From the NCBI GenBank assembly GCA_934699705.1, contig CAKUXD010000012.1, forward strand, positions 1-47,702: a stretch of DNA of 47,702 nt, in the 5' to 3' direction. Every line of letters begins with the position of its first letter. The first letter of the stretch is position 1. Position numbers and translations under genes: made by a program. Shown here piece after piece: positions 25,329-34,556 of the stretch. The DNA is from an uncultured Candidatus Melainabacteria bacterium (GTDB lineage Bacteria; Cyanobacteriota; Vampirovibrionia; Gastranaerophilales; Gastranaerophilaceae). A model generated the notes under the pieces. It searched no databases and was not told where the DNA came from. It saw only the letters and a list, made by a program, of their open reading frames with translations.

Positions 25329-25901
25329 ATGAAAATTGTTTTTGCAACTGCAAATCCTCATAAATTACAAGAAGTAAATGCGATTTGTGAAGGAGCAGGT
25401 TTAGAATTTATCTTACCCGCAGATGGATTTAATCCGATTGAAAATGGTAATACTTTCGAAGAAAATTCATTAATTAAGGCAAAAGAAGCCTTCAGAGTGT
25501 CAAAAACTTATGCCCTGGCCGATGATTCAGGTCTTTGTGTTGAAGCGTTAAATGGAGCGCCTGGACTTTATTCTGCCAGATATGCAGGTTCTCAAGATGA
25601 AAAAATTGAAAAAATCCTTGCGGAATTAGAAGGTGAAGAAAACAGAAAAGCAAAATTTGTTTGTTGTATGACACTTTTGAATGAAAAAGGTGAAATGATT
25701 TTTCAAACGACTGGTGAGTGCCATGGTTCTATTGTTGAAAAGAGAAAAGGGGTTAATGGCTTTGGTTATGACCCAGTATTTTTAGTGAATGGTTACGATA
25801 AAACAATGGCTGAATTATCAGAAAATGAAAAAAATAAAATTTCACACAGAGCTAATGCTTTGGCAAAAGTTTTAGATTTTATAAAAAAAGATTTAATATA
25901 A
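25329..25901 (+). CDS. rdgB: XTP/dITP diphosphatase (Ham1/RdgB)
   Basis: Hydrolyses non-canonical purine nucleotides such as dITP and XTP to keep them out of DNA and RNA. 190 residues. TANPHKLQEV (residues 6-15), ENSLIKA, ALADDSGLCVEALNGAPG with the catalytic acid, GFGYDPVF and the C-terminal SHRANAL motif are all present. It starts two bases after the uppS stop. Confidence 0.96.
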   Translation: MKIVFATANPHKLQEVNAICEGAGLEFILPADGFNPIENGNTFEENSLIKAKEAFRVSKTYALADDSGLCVEALNGAPGLYSARYAGSQDEKIEKILAELEGEENRKAKFVCCMTLLNEKGEMIFQTTGECHGSIVEKRKGVNGFGYDPVFLVNGYDKTMAELSENEKNKISHRANALAKVLDFIKKDLI

Positions 25902-25974
25902 CGTAAAATCTAATGATTTAAAAAAATGTTAATAATATAATATTTATATAAGAGATTTATGAAAGGATTTTTCA

Positions 25975-26985
25975 ATGATTAATAGTGAAGTGTATCAACA
26001 ATTGGAAAGAGAAATTAATCCAACACATGATATAAAACTTTTTGCTGGCCGTTCAAACCCAAAATTAGCACAAGAAGTTGCAGAGGCTTTGGGTACATCT
26101 ATTGGGCCTATGGTTATTAAAGATTTTGCTGATGGTGAAATTTATGTACAGGTAAAAGACAGCGTAAGAGGCGATGATGTATTTATTATTCAACCTCTTT
26201 GCAAACCTGTTAATCAAAATTTGATGGAATTATTGATTATTATTGATGCATTTAAACGTGCAAGCGCAAAATCAATAACTGCAGTTATTCCATATTACGG
26301 TTATGCAAGACAAGATAGAAAAACTTCTGGTAGAGAAGCAATTACTGCAAAATTGGTTGCGGATTTATTGACAACAGCTGGTTGTAACAGAGTTTTGGCG
26401 GTAGATTTACACTCTGGTCAAATTCAAGGCTTCTTTAATATATTGGTTGATCATATTTTTGCAACATCAATTTTAGTAAATCATATTAAAAAATTAGGTT
26501 TAAACCCTGATGATATGGTTGCAGTCAGCCCTGATACGGGTGGAGTTCAAAGAGCAAGACACTTTGCAAAAGATTTAAGTTGCTCTCTTGCAATTATTGA
26601 CAAACGTCGTGATAAACATAATGAAGCTATCGCAAATTGTGTAATTGGTGATGTTAAAGATAAAATTTGTATTATGTTTGATGATATTATTGATACAGCA
26701 GGTTCAATCACAGAAGCAGCTAAATTGTTGAAAAAAGAAGGAGCAAGAGATATTTATGTTTGCGCTATTCACCCTGTATTCTCAGGTCCAGCTATTCAAA
26801 GATTGGAAGAAGCTCCTATTAAAGAAGTTATTGTAACTAATACAATTCCTCTTGATACAGAAAAACTTCCTGCAAAAATTAAACAACTTTCAGTTGCAAA
26901 CTTGTTAGGTCAAGCTATTTCTCGTATTCACGATGATGAATCTATAAGTTCTTTATTCGGTTTTGAAAAAGAAATGAAGGTTTAA
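25975..26985 (+). CDS. prs: Ribose-phosphate pyrophosphokinase
   Basis: Makes PRPP from ribose-5-phosphate and ATP, for purine, pyrimidine, His and Trp synthesis. 336 residues. LFAGRSNPKLAQEVA is at the N-terminus, YYGYARQDRK near 100, DLHSGQIQGFF near 142 and the PRPP loop MFDDIIDTAGS near 231. The flexible catalytic loop with KRR follows LAIIDKRR. The RBS is GAAAGGA. It is terminated by a strong hairpin. Confidence 0.97.
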   Translation: MINSEVYQQLEREINPTHDIKLFAGRSNPKLAQEVAEALGTSIGPMVIKDFADGEIYVQVKDSVRGDDVFIIQPLCKPVNQNLMELLIIIDAFKRASAKSITAVIPYYGYARQDRKTSGREAITAKLVADLLTTAGCNRVLAVDLHSGQIQGFFNILVDHIFATSILVNHIKKLGLNPDDMVAVSPDTGGVQRARHFAKDLSCSLAIIDKRRDKHNEAIANCVIGDVKDKICIMFDDIIDTAGSITEAAKLLKKEGARDIYVCAIHPVFSGPAIQRLEEAPIKEVIVTNTIPLDTEKLPAKIKQLSVANLLGQAISRIHDDESISSLFGFEKEMKV

Positions 26986-27000
26986 TAATTAGATTTTAAA

Positions 27001-27035
27001 AAGGCGCGAGTGATTTATCACTCGCGCCTTTTTTT
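27001..27035. terminator. Strong intrinsic terminator between prs and the hydrolase gene
   Basis: A perfect 13-bp stem, AAGGCGCGAGTGA / TCACTCGCGCCTT, has a TTTA loop, T5 after it and A-rich sequence before it. It can serve both converging genes. Confidence 0.93.
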
Positions 27036-27046
27036 GTTTATTTGTC

Positions 27047-27850
27047 TTAGTTTTGGTTTTTAAAATATTGAATTGTCCAGTTTAAAATTGTATCAAGAAT
27101 TTCAGGGTGTTGCTTTAATAGCAACATTCCGCCACTTCCAGACTCAACATTACAAACATCAAAAGTACCTTGTGCAAATTTTACAAGTTTTTCTTGTTCT
27201 TTTATTGCATAAACATCTGTTTTACTTGCAAGTGCAAGAATTGGAGTTGTGCCAATTTCAGTTAAAGCAACAGGAATGTATAAACTTTTAAACGTCATAG
27301 ATGGAGATAATAAAACCAACGCTTTTGGCTTAACTTGTAGTTTTTTTGCAACTAAAACAGCTGTATTTGCGCCAATATCTCCGCCAATGATTGCGTAATT
27401 ATTAAAGTTAGCCTTCTTTGTTTCCTTTTCAATTGATTTAATTATTGCAATTATGTCGTCAGGGTATTTTGCAAAAGTGTCGTTTTTGTAACTTCTCCAA
27501 GAACGCTGGTGGAAGGTTTTACTGTAAACACTTTTTCCATGACCTCTTAAATCAACTCTTAATACTGCAAATCCTTTTTTGTTAAATTTTTGTTGTAAAG
27601 GAATCCAATAAGAACTATTGTAACCAATTGAATGCAACATTATTATTGTAGGATACCCTTTTTGTTTTGTCTTTGGATAACTCAAATAAGATTTTATGAT
27701 TTGGTTATCAGATGTTAAGGTTGAAAATTCTCTTTCAGTATAAGGCTTTTTAGGCTTTTTGGCTTGTTCTGCTTTAACTGATAAAACATTTAGCATCATT
27801 GTTACAAAAACTATTGTCAAAAATAAAATTAAATTTTTTTTCATTTGCAT
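27047..27850 (-). CDS. Secreted alpha/beta hydrolase with Asp at the nucleophile elbow
   Basis: 267 residues. The signal peptide (about 1-27, cut near VKA) sends it out of the cytoplasm. The fold is clear: oxyanion loop MLHSIGYNSSYW (71-82), VDLRGHGKS (99-107), and elbow IIGGDIGANTA (154-164). In homologues the elbow is usually GxSxG; here D158 takes the Ser place, as in epoxide hydrolases and haloalkane dehalogenases. The acid is probably D212 (ASKTD) and the base H248. The substrate is unknown. ATG 27844 has a better RBS spacing than 27850; both are possible. Confidence 0.8.
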   Translation of the reverse strand: MQMKKNLILFLTIVFVTMMLNVLSVKAEQAKKPKKPYTEREFSTLTSDNQIIKSYLSYPKTKQKGYPTIIMLHSIGYNSSYWIPLQQKFNKKGFAVLRVDLRGHGKSVYSKTFHQRSWRSYKNDTFAKYPDDIIAIIKSIEKETKKANFNNYAIIGGDIGANTAVLVAKKLQVKPKALVLLSPSMTFKSLYIPVALTEIGTTPILALASKTDVYAIKEQEKLVKFAQGTFDVCNVESGSGGMLLLKQHPEILDTILNWTIQYFKNQN

Positions 27851-27979
27851 ATTCCTTTTTTACATATTTTATTATAATATTAATTATGAAATATTACAAA
27901 TGTTACAATTTTTCTTAAAATTGAAATTTGTGATATTGTAAATTGTTATTATAAGTAAGATTATAATTAGAGGGTTATT

Positions 27980-28891
27980 ATGGCAAACATAGCAATTGAT
28001 ACAAATATATATGCTTTGCAACGTAAGTTGAATATTACATCTGCTCGTATGATGCAATATACTGATAAAACTGTTGATGAAATTATCGAAGCAGAAGCGG
28101 CTCAGGGTAATAGACAAGCGGTTGAATTTGCTAAAAAATTAGAGTCAGACCCTCAAGAACTTATAAAAACTTATAAGTTAGATGATCCTGGAAATAAATT
28201 TAATATTTTATCACAAGTTCCACCTCAACAGATGGAAAAATTATTGGTTTTTCTTGAAGATGAAGATTTGAGATTAGGCTTAAATTTCTTTTCTCAAGAA
28301 AAATTGTTGAAATTAATGGAAGAAATGGCACCAATTGAAGAAGTTGTAAATGCGGCTTTATTATGTTTCCCATTAAAAGATATTATGGAAATGATGCCAG
28401 ATAAAGAGTTAAACAAATTTATTGTTAATAGAGATTTAGATGAAAAATTTTTGACGGATAATCTTGCGAAAATGCCACCAGAAGTAATTGCGGCAATGAT
28501 AGAAACTGCAACTGGCGAGCCTGTTTTGGAAGAAAAACCGCAAATGTTAATGAAAATGCTTAAAGATTTAGATGATGATACTTATAAAGAAGCTCTAATT
28601 GCAATGAATTCTGACGCAAAAAGAGTTATGGTTATGAATATGTATCAGCAAGATGAGGAAGTAATGCAATTGTTCCCAGCAGGTGCTTATACAGATATGT
28701 TAGCAATATTGCAAAAACCAGATATGATGGTATGCGTTAATGCGTTGCAAAATGAAACTTTGGTTAATATGAACGCAGAATTGCCACCTGAGTTAATGTC
28801 AATTGTTCTTACTCAAATGGATTCAAAAGACTTTGCTAAAATTCTTATTGAGAAATATCCTGATTTGTTGAGTCAGATAGTTGCTGCGTAG
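27980..28891 (+). CDS. Helical-repeat protein resembling FliG/MgtE_N domains
   Basis: 303 residues, soluble and almost all helical. Repeated units of the type MPPEVIAAMIETATGE and LPPELMSIVLTQMDSKDFAKIL resemble the armadillo-like MgtE_N/FliG middle domain. No membrane segment is present, so it is not an MgtE channel, and no EHPQ motif of FliG is seen. It may be a motor-linked or scaffold protein; the flagellar genes start about 5 kb downstream. Function is not established. The start has a GAGGG RBS. Its last 47 bases overlap the end of convergent pncC. Confidence 0.6.
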   Translation: MANIAIDTNIYALQRKLNITSARMMQYTDKTVDEIIEAEAAQGNRQAVEFAKKLESDPQELIKTYKLDDPGNKFNILSQVPPQQMEKLLVFLEDEDLRLGLNFFSQEKLLKLMEEMAPIEEVVNAALLCFPLKDIMEMMPDKELNKFIVNRDLDEKFLTDNLAKMPPEVIAAMIETATGEPVLEEKPQMLMKMLKDLDDDTYKEALIAMNSDAKRVMVMNMYQQDEEVMQLFPAGAYTDMLAILQKPDMMVCVNALQNETLVNMNAELPPELMSIVLTQMDSKDFAKILIEKYPDLLSQIVAA

Positions 28892-29426
28892 ATTGTACGT
28901 AATTTTTGTTAAGAAAGTCTATCAAAAATTCTAATGCCACTTGAGTAAAGAGGAATTTTATCATTCTTCTGCTATGGCAAGGATTGACTTCAAATTTTCG
29001 AACTTGCTCGTCGCATTTATTTTTGATTGCAACATAAATATGACCAACAGATTTACCCGTTTCTGGTATCGTTGGTCCAGCAACGCCTGTTGTTGATATT
29101 GCTATATCACAACCAGTTTTTCTAAATAAACCATTTGCCATTGCAAGCGCGCATTCTTCGCTTACTGCACCATATTTTTCAAAAATATTTTTATCTACAC
29201 CTAAAAGTTCAGTTTTAGCCTCGTTTGCGTAAGTTACAAAGTTTGCAACTGTAAATGACGAACTTCCTGCGATGTCTGTAAGTCTTGAACTAAGAAGCCC
29301 GCCAGTACAAGATTCGGCTGTTGCGATTTTTATTGAATAATTAAATAAAATTCTGGCTATTTTTTGTTCGGTTTTTGTGCTAAATTGATTTTTTATATAA
29401 TTTATATTTTCTAAAAATTTATTCAT
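28845..29426 (-). CDS. pncC: Nicotinamide-nucleotide amidohydrolase (CinA C-terminal domain)
   Basis: Deamidates nicotinamide mononucleotide to nicotinate mononucleotide in NAD recycling. 193 residues, the stand-alone C-terminal CinA domain without the N-terminal molybdopterin-binding-like half. ATAESCTGGLLSSRLTDIAGSS (near 35-56) contains the catalytic Ser39, and STTGVAGP and GHIYVAI are conserved. A C-terminal tail of about 20 polar residues lies within the stretch that overlaps the convergent gene by 47 bases. Confidence 0.93.
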   Translation of the reverse strand: MNKFLENINYIKNQFSTKTEQKIARILFNYSIKIATAESCTGGLLSSRLTDIAGSSSFTVANFVTYANEAKTELLGVDKNIFEKYGAVSEECALAMANGLFRKTGCDIAISTTGVAGPTIPETGKSVGHIYVAIKNKCDEQVRKFEVNPCHSRRMIKFLFTQVALEFLIDFLNKNYVQSTQQLSDSTNQDISQ

Positions 29427-29465
29427 AGTATTAATTTATAGTGATTATGATGTTTTGTCAAGAAC

Positions 29466-29495
29466 AAAAAAGCGTACTGAAAAAGTACGCTTTTT
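29466..29495. terminator. Intrinsic terminator after the GH13-like gene
   Basis: AGCGTACT (29471-29478) pairs with AGTACGCT (29484-29491), extended by A-T pairs on both sides. A run of T follows on the minus strand. It ends the large minus-strand gene before pncC. Confidence 0.9.
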
Positions 29496-29518
29496 ATGTA
29501 TTTAATTTATATGTTTAT

Positions 29519-32500
29519 TTATTTTGCCAATAACTCTAACTTTGAACCTGTTTCAGCTTTTGATACAGTTTTGTATGGATTAGTTGCAAAGTTATATTGT
29601 GGGTTGTACATAACTCTTGTTTTTTCTGTTTTTTCAGGCACAGAATATAAAATTAATGTACTATCATACATATCAACTCGGTTGTCATCTCTGTATTTGC
29701 CAGTTGACATTACGTATCTATAATCTTCTTCGTTGTTGAAACGTTTAATAAAGTAATTACCTTTGTCCTCGCAAACTTTATAAAGGGATTTATCTCTATT
29801 GTCTGCGTTTTTGAAGGTTGTGCCTACTTTTAAACCGCCTCTTAAACCAACTTTGTCATTATTTGTTGTGTGTAAAGATATACTATCTAATTTAACGTGC
29901 GTTGGGTGATATTCTGCTTCTTTATCAAGATTTACGTTATTTGCGTTAAATAAAGTTACTGCCATAGCACCGTCTGCTGATTGTCTAAGAATTGCAGAAA
30001 CAGGTTTACCAGTTTGAACATCTTTGTGTAAATCTAATGTAAATGGCGCGCCATCATTAAGAGCTTTTAATTCTGGTCTATCTCGAAGTGCCATAGTTTC
30101 GTTCATTTTATTGTAGAAATCTTGAACGAATTGTTTATTTTTATCGTTTAGCCAATCCCAACGAACTGCATTACGGTTTTGAATATAAACGTTTTTAGCT
30201 TTTTCTTCGTAGCCTGTCATACCTAATTCATCACCTGCATACATTGTTGGATTTCCGGGTAAACTTACCAAAAATCCCATCATTGCTTGGAATTTCGTCA
30301 TTGACGGTTTTAAGATTGTTTCAAAAGTTGCGTTGAATAATTTTGATTTTTCTTCTTTTGAAATATTTAGACCATGTTTTGCTTCAGCTTGTTTAATTAC
30401 ATATTTGATAGTTGTATCAAAAGGTTTAGTTCCAAATGCGTCAGCTGAAAATTCTTTGTCCATGTATTTACCAGAAGCTAAATCTGCAATTGATTTACTT
30501 ATAGCAGAGAAGGCTTCGTCTTTTTTCTGACCATAAAATACTTGACCTAATGCCTTTCCAAATCCGCCTTTAACTGCATCTGCCATAGCAATAGCCTTGT
30601 TGCTTACTTTGTTAAAATCAATGCTGTTGATATCAGCGTCTGTAACTTGATTATACATTTTATCTTTCAAAATTGCAGTTGCAATTTTTTTGTGGTTGTA
30701 ATTGTCAGCAAAATTCGTGTGGAATAGTTCCATATCTAATGATAAACAGTGTAACATACGAGGTTTATCGTGATTACCTACGAATGTGTATGAGTAAAGG
30801 ATTGAATCCAATGGTGCTGAATTTAAGTAATTGTCAGAACCTACCATTTTATCAAAAATCTTGCGTTCTCTGCCATTTGCATCAAGAGTTACGCCAGTTG
30901 TAATATCTTTATTGAAGATATTTGCAACATCTGTGAAGAAATAAGAATAGTTCGCAATACTTGTCATTCCAGCTTCTTGATGTAATTTCATAACAGCATC
31001 TTTTGCAGTTGAAAATTTACCAGAATTATCGTGCAAAGCAAATTCATCTGTAACTTCTGCTACCATATATGCGTTTTTGTTTTCACCGATAACACCTTTT
31101 GAGAAATTTCTCCAAAAGTCGATTACACTTGACCATTCATCTTTAAAATTTGCGTTACCATTTCTTAAAGCGTCCATATCAGCAATATCCTTGGCTGCGT
31201 CAATTCTCCAGTCAAGACCTGCATTATTTCTGTCAACTATCATTTCTGCAAGTGCAAAACTGTTTTCGTTTAAGCCTTCAAGACGTTTAGTTACTGCTGA
31301 TGTTATTGCGTCTTTATCTTTTAATGAAATGTTTTTAATACCTGATTTTAAGCGTTTAATTACTAAATTTGCTTCATCTTCAGGTGAATCAGCTAAAATA
31401 TTCATTGAAGCAAGTGTTGTTTCTTCTTTCAATTTATTGTAATCATAAGAAACTGTGCCATCTTCGTTCATTTTTGCTTGTGAATTTGGTGCTACTGCTT
31501 TAACTAACGCAAATTTTGCAATATCTTGGTTAACAAGAGGTAAAACATATTTGCCAAGTTTTGACACTTTATCGCCATCAAATAATTTACCACCTAAATT
31601 TTTATTTACTTTTTGCATAACATCATTTGTAAATCTGAATAAATCTTCAGTAAATAATGTATCTGCTTTTTTATAAATATCTTTGTTTTCCGCCGTAACT
31701 TGTGGATTACCAGCTTTAAACATTTCATAACGACTCATGCCAATTTGATCTGCTTTCGTTGCACGATTTGTTATGAACGAAGAACTTAAAACGGCAGAAG
31801 TATCATCTGCGAATTCAATAGAGTCAAGTGGTAATGACATAATTGATTGAAGTGTTAATTCTTTGTAGTTATCTGTCAATTTTGTTGTTTTTGACTCGTA
31901 ATCGCCTTTTATAACATTTTTCACAATATTTTCGTTGATATCATTGTTTGCAGGAAGTTCGCCTTTTTGAGTTAGCGCTTGAATTTGAGCCATTGCTTTT
32001 TTAGGGTCAGAACTTACATTTTTTAATTCTTGAGCTACGTATTCATTTAAAATATCATTTGTCTTTCTTGTCCAGTATTTACCAGAGTTTACAACGTAAT
32101 CTTGAGCTTCAAAGTTTTTAGCCTTGATTAATTGTGTTTGATATTCTCTTTCGTGTCTTGGTAAGTTTTCTAAACGTTTTGTATCAGCATGAGAAAATAC
32201 GAAGTTTAATTTTGCAATATCTGTGTTTGCGTCCCATGTTTCAAAACCATTTTCAAACTTATCTTCTAAAACGTAAGATTCTGATTGAGTCAAGAATTTT
32301 GCTGCTAAAGGTTGATCTAGCATAATTTTCTTGTCTGCATTTTTGTTATATGCGTTTAAGTTTTTAACGTTTTTGTTGTATGTTTCAGGATTAATTTCAA
32401 ACGAATAAGGTACAACTGTATCGTTATGATTGTTGATATCATAAGTGTTGCCTGTGTCTAGTTTATCGTAAGATTTGATAAGATTTTTAGTATCTTTTTT

Positions 32501-33589
32501 GTCTGCTTCGGAAACTAATCTGCTATCATAAATTTGAACAAAAGTAGGCTTTTTAGCGTTGTAATCAGGGTTTTTAGATGTTTTAATTTGTCCATCTGTA
32601 CCTTGTTCATATTTATAAGGTGAGTTTACAATCTTATGTTCAACATAATCTTTGTTCTTAGCAAAAATACCCATTGATAATGGTCCAGATTGAAGGCCAC
32701 TAGCTCTAAACCAGTTATAAAATGGTGATTTTTCGCCCCACTTTAACATGTGTTTGAAATGAATACCTTCTAAACCTTCGTTTACAAACGCACCGTCTGA
32801 AACAAAGTTTATACCATTTTTAAATAATTTCTTTTGTAAAGATGCATAATTGTCGATGTTTCCGATAGAATTTGACATTTGCATACAGTTTTTATTCCAA
32901 TAACTGTGAGAAGATAAGCTGTCATCTGTAAATATTGGAGTAGAAACAATTCTTGTATAGCCAGCTTTTTTTAATTTATCAACATTAGCCTCAATACCAG
33001 CCAATGTTCCGCCCATTTTATTTGAAAAAGTTCTTGTCGCATATTTAGCTTTCTCTTGAATATTCTTGTTTAAAGCTGGTTTGCCTTTTTCATCATAAAC
33101 CCAGCCTACTGCGTAAGAATCAGGAATTGCAAGCGTCATAGAACCACCTTTTGAAACCTGTGTTCCGTCTTGCATTACAAGGTTAAATTTATCAAAGTTA
33201 CCATTCTTCGAATAGTCAATCACAGAGCCTGCGTCAACCTGATAGAAAGATTTTGAGTTATCACGTTTATCAACTAATTTATAGCGATATGCAAAAGGTT
33301 CTTTATTGCTTAATTCATCATAAGCATAACCCATATCAATCTTAACTCCGCTATTGTTAAGTTTTACTGACTTTACTCCTAAATCAGTATTTGTAAGCAT
33401 TTTGTTTACATTATAATTCGCGTTTTTGTCTTTCTTTACGCTAAAAACTTCCAAATAACAGTCATATTTATTACTGTCATGTGGAAAATTAAATTCAAAT
33501 TCGCTTGCTCCTGTTTCGGACTTCTTATGGTTAAATCCAGTAAAATTCGGGGTTTTAACTGGGGATAATAAATTTAAATTGATTTTCAT
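29519..33589 (-). CDS. Giant GH13 (alpha-amylase family) protein with a long insertion
   Basis: 1356 residues, no signal peptide. Residues about 30-150 look like a carbohydrate-binding beta domain. GH13 region I is near NFVSDGAFVNE (261-271). Region II is DWRIDAAKD with nucleophile D797. Region III is VAEVTDE with acid/base E845. Region IV is FVGNHDKPRM with D941. LPGNPTMYAGDELGMTGYE (1110-1128) closes the barrel, and a C-terminal beta domain follows. All three catalytic acids are present, so it should be active. About 520 mostly helical residues separate regions I and II, far more than usual. It probably acts on cytoplasmic alpha-glucans together with malQ. Confidence 0.82.
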   Translation of the reverse strand: MKINLNLLSPVKTPNFTGFNHKKSETGASEFEFNFPHDSNKYDCYLEVFSVKKDKNANYNVNKMLTNTDLGVKSVKLNNSGVKIDMGYAYDELSNKEPFAYRYKLVDKRDNSKSFYQVDAGSVIDYSKNGNFDKFNLVMQDGTQVSKGGSMTLAIPDSYAVGWVYDEKGKPALNKNIQEKAKYATRTFSNKMGGTLAGIEANVDKLKKAGYTRIVSTPIFTDDSLSSHSYWNKNCMQMSNSIGNIDNYASLQKKLFKNGINFVSDGAFVNEGLEGIHFKHMLKWGEKSPFYNWFRASGLQSGPLSMGIFAKNKDYVEHKIVNSPYKYEQGTDGQIKTSKNPDYNAKKPTFVQIYDSRLVSEADKKDTKNLIKSYDKLDTGNTYDINNHNDTVVPYSFEINPETYNKNVKNLNAYNKNADKKIMLDQPLAAKFLTQSESYVLEDKFENGFETWDANTDIAKLNFVFSHADTKRLENLPRHEREYQTQLIKAKNFEAQDYVVNSGKYWTRKTNDILNEYVAQELKNVSSDPKKAMAQIQALTQKGELPANNDINENIVKNVIKGDYESKTTKLTDNYKELTLQSIMSLPLDSIEFADDTSAVLSSSFITNRATKADQIGMSRYEMFKAGNPQVTAENKDIYKKADTLFTEDLFRFTNDVMQKVNKNLGGKLFDGDKVSKLGKYVLPLVNQDIAKFALVKAVAPNSQAKMNEDGTVSYDYNKLKEETTLASMNILADSPEDEANLVIKRLKSGIKNISLKDKDAITSAVTKRLEGLNENSFALAEMIVDRNNAGLDWRIDAAKDIADMDALRNGNANFKDEWSSVIDFWRNFSKGVIGENKNAYMVAEVTDEFALHDNSGKFSTAKDAVMKLHQEAGMTSIANYSYFFTDVANIFNKDITTGVTLDANGRERKIFDKMVGSDNYLNSAPLDSILYSYTFVGNHDKPRMLHCLSLDMELFHTNFADNYNHKKIATAILKDKMYNQVTDADINSIDFNKVSNKAIAMADAVKGGFGKALGQVFYGQKKDEAFSAISKSIADLASGKYMDKEFSADAFGTKPFDTTIKYVIKQAEAKHGLNISKEEKSKLFNATFETILKPSMTKFQAMMGFLVSLPGNPTMYAGDELGMTGYEEKAKNVYIQNRNAVRWDWLNDKNKQFVQDFYNKMNETMALRDRPELKALNDGAPFTLDLHKDVQTGKPVSAILRQSADGAMAVTLFNANNVNLDKEAEYHPTHVKLDSISLHTTNNDKVGLRGGLKVGTTFKNADNRDKSLYKVCEDKGNYFIKRFNNEEDYRYVMSTGKYRDDNRVDMYDSTLILYSVPEKTEKTRVMYNPQYNFATNPYKTVSKAETGSKLELLAK

Positions 33590-33779
33590 TTTCTACCTTT
33601 ACACACTATATAGTTATTTATTTTAATGCTTATGAATATTTTTTTTGCGCGTCATGCCTAATTTTGTTACAAAAATTTTACATGAATTTTTTCTATTATT
33701 TTTAGAGTTTTGTAAAAAACTAGCCATTAAATCGAAAACATGCGAAAATGTCATTGTTAATGTACGTGGAGGATTTATT

Positions 33780-34556
33780 TTGAATTTTACGGCAATTTTT
33801 GCTTTATTTTTTGGAATTATATTAGTATTTTTAAGTCAAAAATCTGATGGAGGCTCTTTAAGTTTACTTATTCAGCCCGTTGCGTTTTGCATTGTTATTG
33901 GAGGTAGCTTTTGCGCGGTTTTATTAAACTTTAATTTACATACATTAATAAATTCTTTAAAAAGCGTAACTTCTGTTTTTGTAAAAACTCCAGATAATTC
34001 TTCAAAGGTTTTAAGTGAAATTATTCAAATAGCATATTTCGCCCGTAGAAACGGACTTTTTGCTTTGCAAGAAGTGCTTTCAAATATCTCTGAACCTTTT
34101 TTAGCAAGAGGGTTACAATTGGCAATTGACGTGAATAATCCTTCTTTGGTGTATGATATTTTATCAGCAGAAATTTCTTATGAGGAAGAAGAAGAATTAA
34201 TTTCTTCGCGCGTATTTGAGGCTCTTGGTGGTTATGCACCTACTTTTGGTGTTGTTGGTGCTGTAATGGGGCTTATTAGAGTAATGCAGGATATTAGAAA
34301 TTTGGATATTGTTGGTGTTGGTATTGCAACGGCTTTTGTTGCAACGCTTTACGGGGTAGGTTTTGCAAATTTAATATTTTTACCAATTGCAGGAAATTTA
34401 AAACAAAAAACGAGAGAAAAAATCTTGCTGAAAGAAATAGTTTTGCAAGGTATTATTTCTATTCAAATGCAGGAAAATCCTGCTGTTATAGAGGAAAAAT
34501 TAATCGCTTATTTGAAATTTCATAATAAATCAACTCGTATGGAGGTTGGTGCTTAG
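33780..34556 (+). CDS. motA: Flagellar motor stator protein MotA
   Basis: Stator subunit that conducts ions with MotB. I chose the TTG at 33780 (GGAGG seven bases upstream), giving 258 residues that begin NFTAIFALFFG, as MotA proteins do. The frame stays open 45 codons further up but without an RBS. Four membrane segments are visible (about 3-20, 28-48, 150-172 and 178-200). The cytoplasmic loop holds RARxGLFALQE-like sequence (ARRNGLFALQEVL), and ALGGYAPTFGVVGAVMGLIRVM is the conserved proline-containing segment. It overlaps motB by one base. Confidence 0.93.
   Translation: MNFTAIFALFFGIILVFLSQKSDGGSLSLLIQPVAFCIVIGGSFCAVLLNFNLHTLINSLKSVTSVFVKTPDNSSKVLSEIIQIAYFARRNGLFALQEVLSNISEPFLARGLQLAIDVNNPSLVYDILSAEISYEEEEELISSRVFEALGGYAPTFGVVGAVMGLIRVMQDIRNLDIVGVGIATAFVATLYGVGFANLIFLPIAGNLKQKTREKILLKEIVLQGIISIQMQENPAVIEEKLIAYLKFHNKSTRMEVGA

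Noticed and set aside
31077..31676. Long frames antisense to the GH13-like gene
   Set aside because: Shadows of a long real gene; no RBS, no recognisable domains, composition as expected for antisense.
33645..33779. Upstream extension of motA by 45 codons
   Set aside because: No RBS for the upstream starts; GGAGG at 33768-33772 fits the TTG at 33780, and the shorter protein matches usual MotA length.
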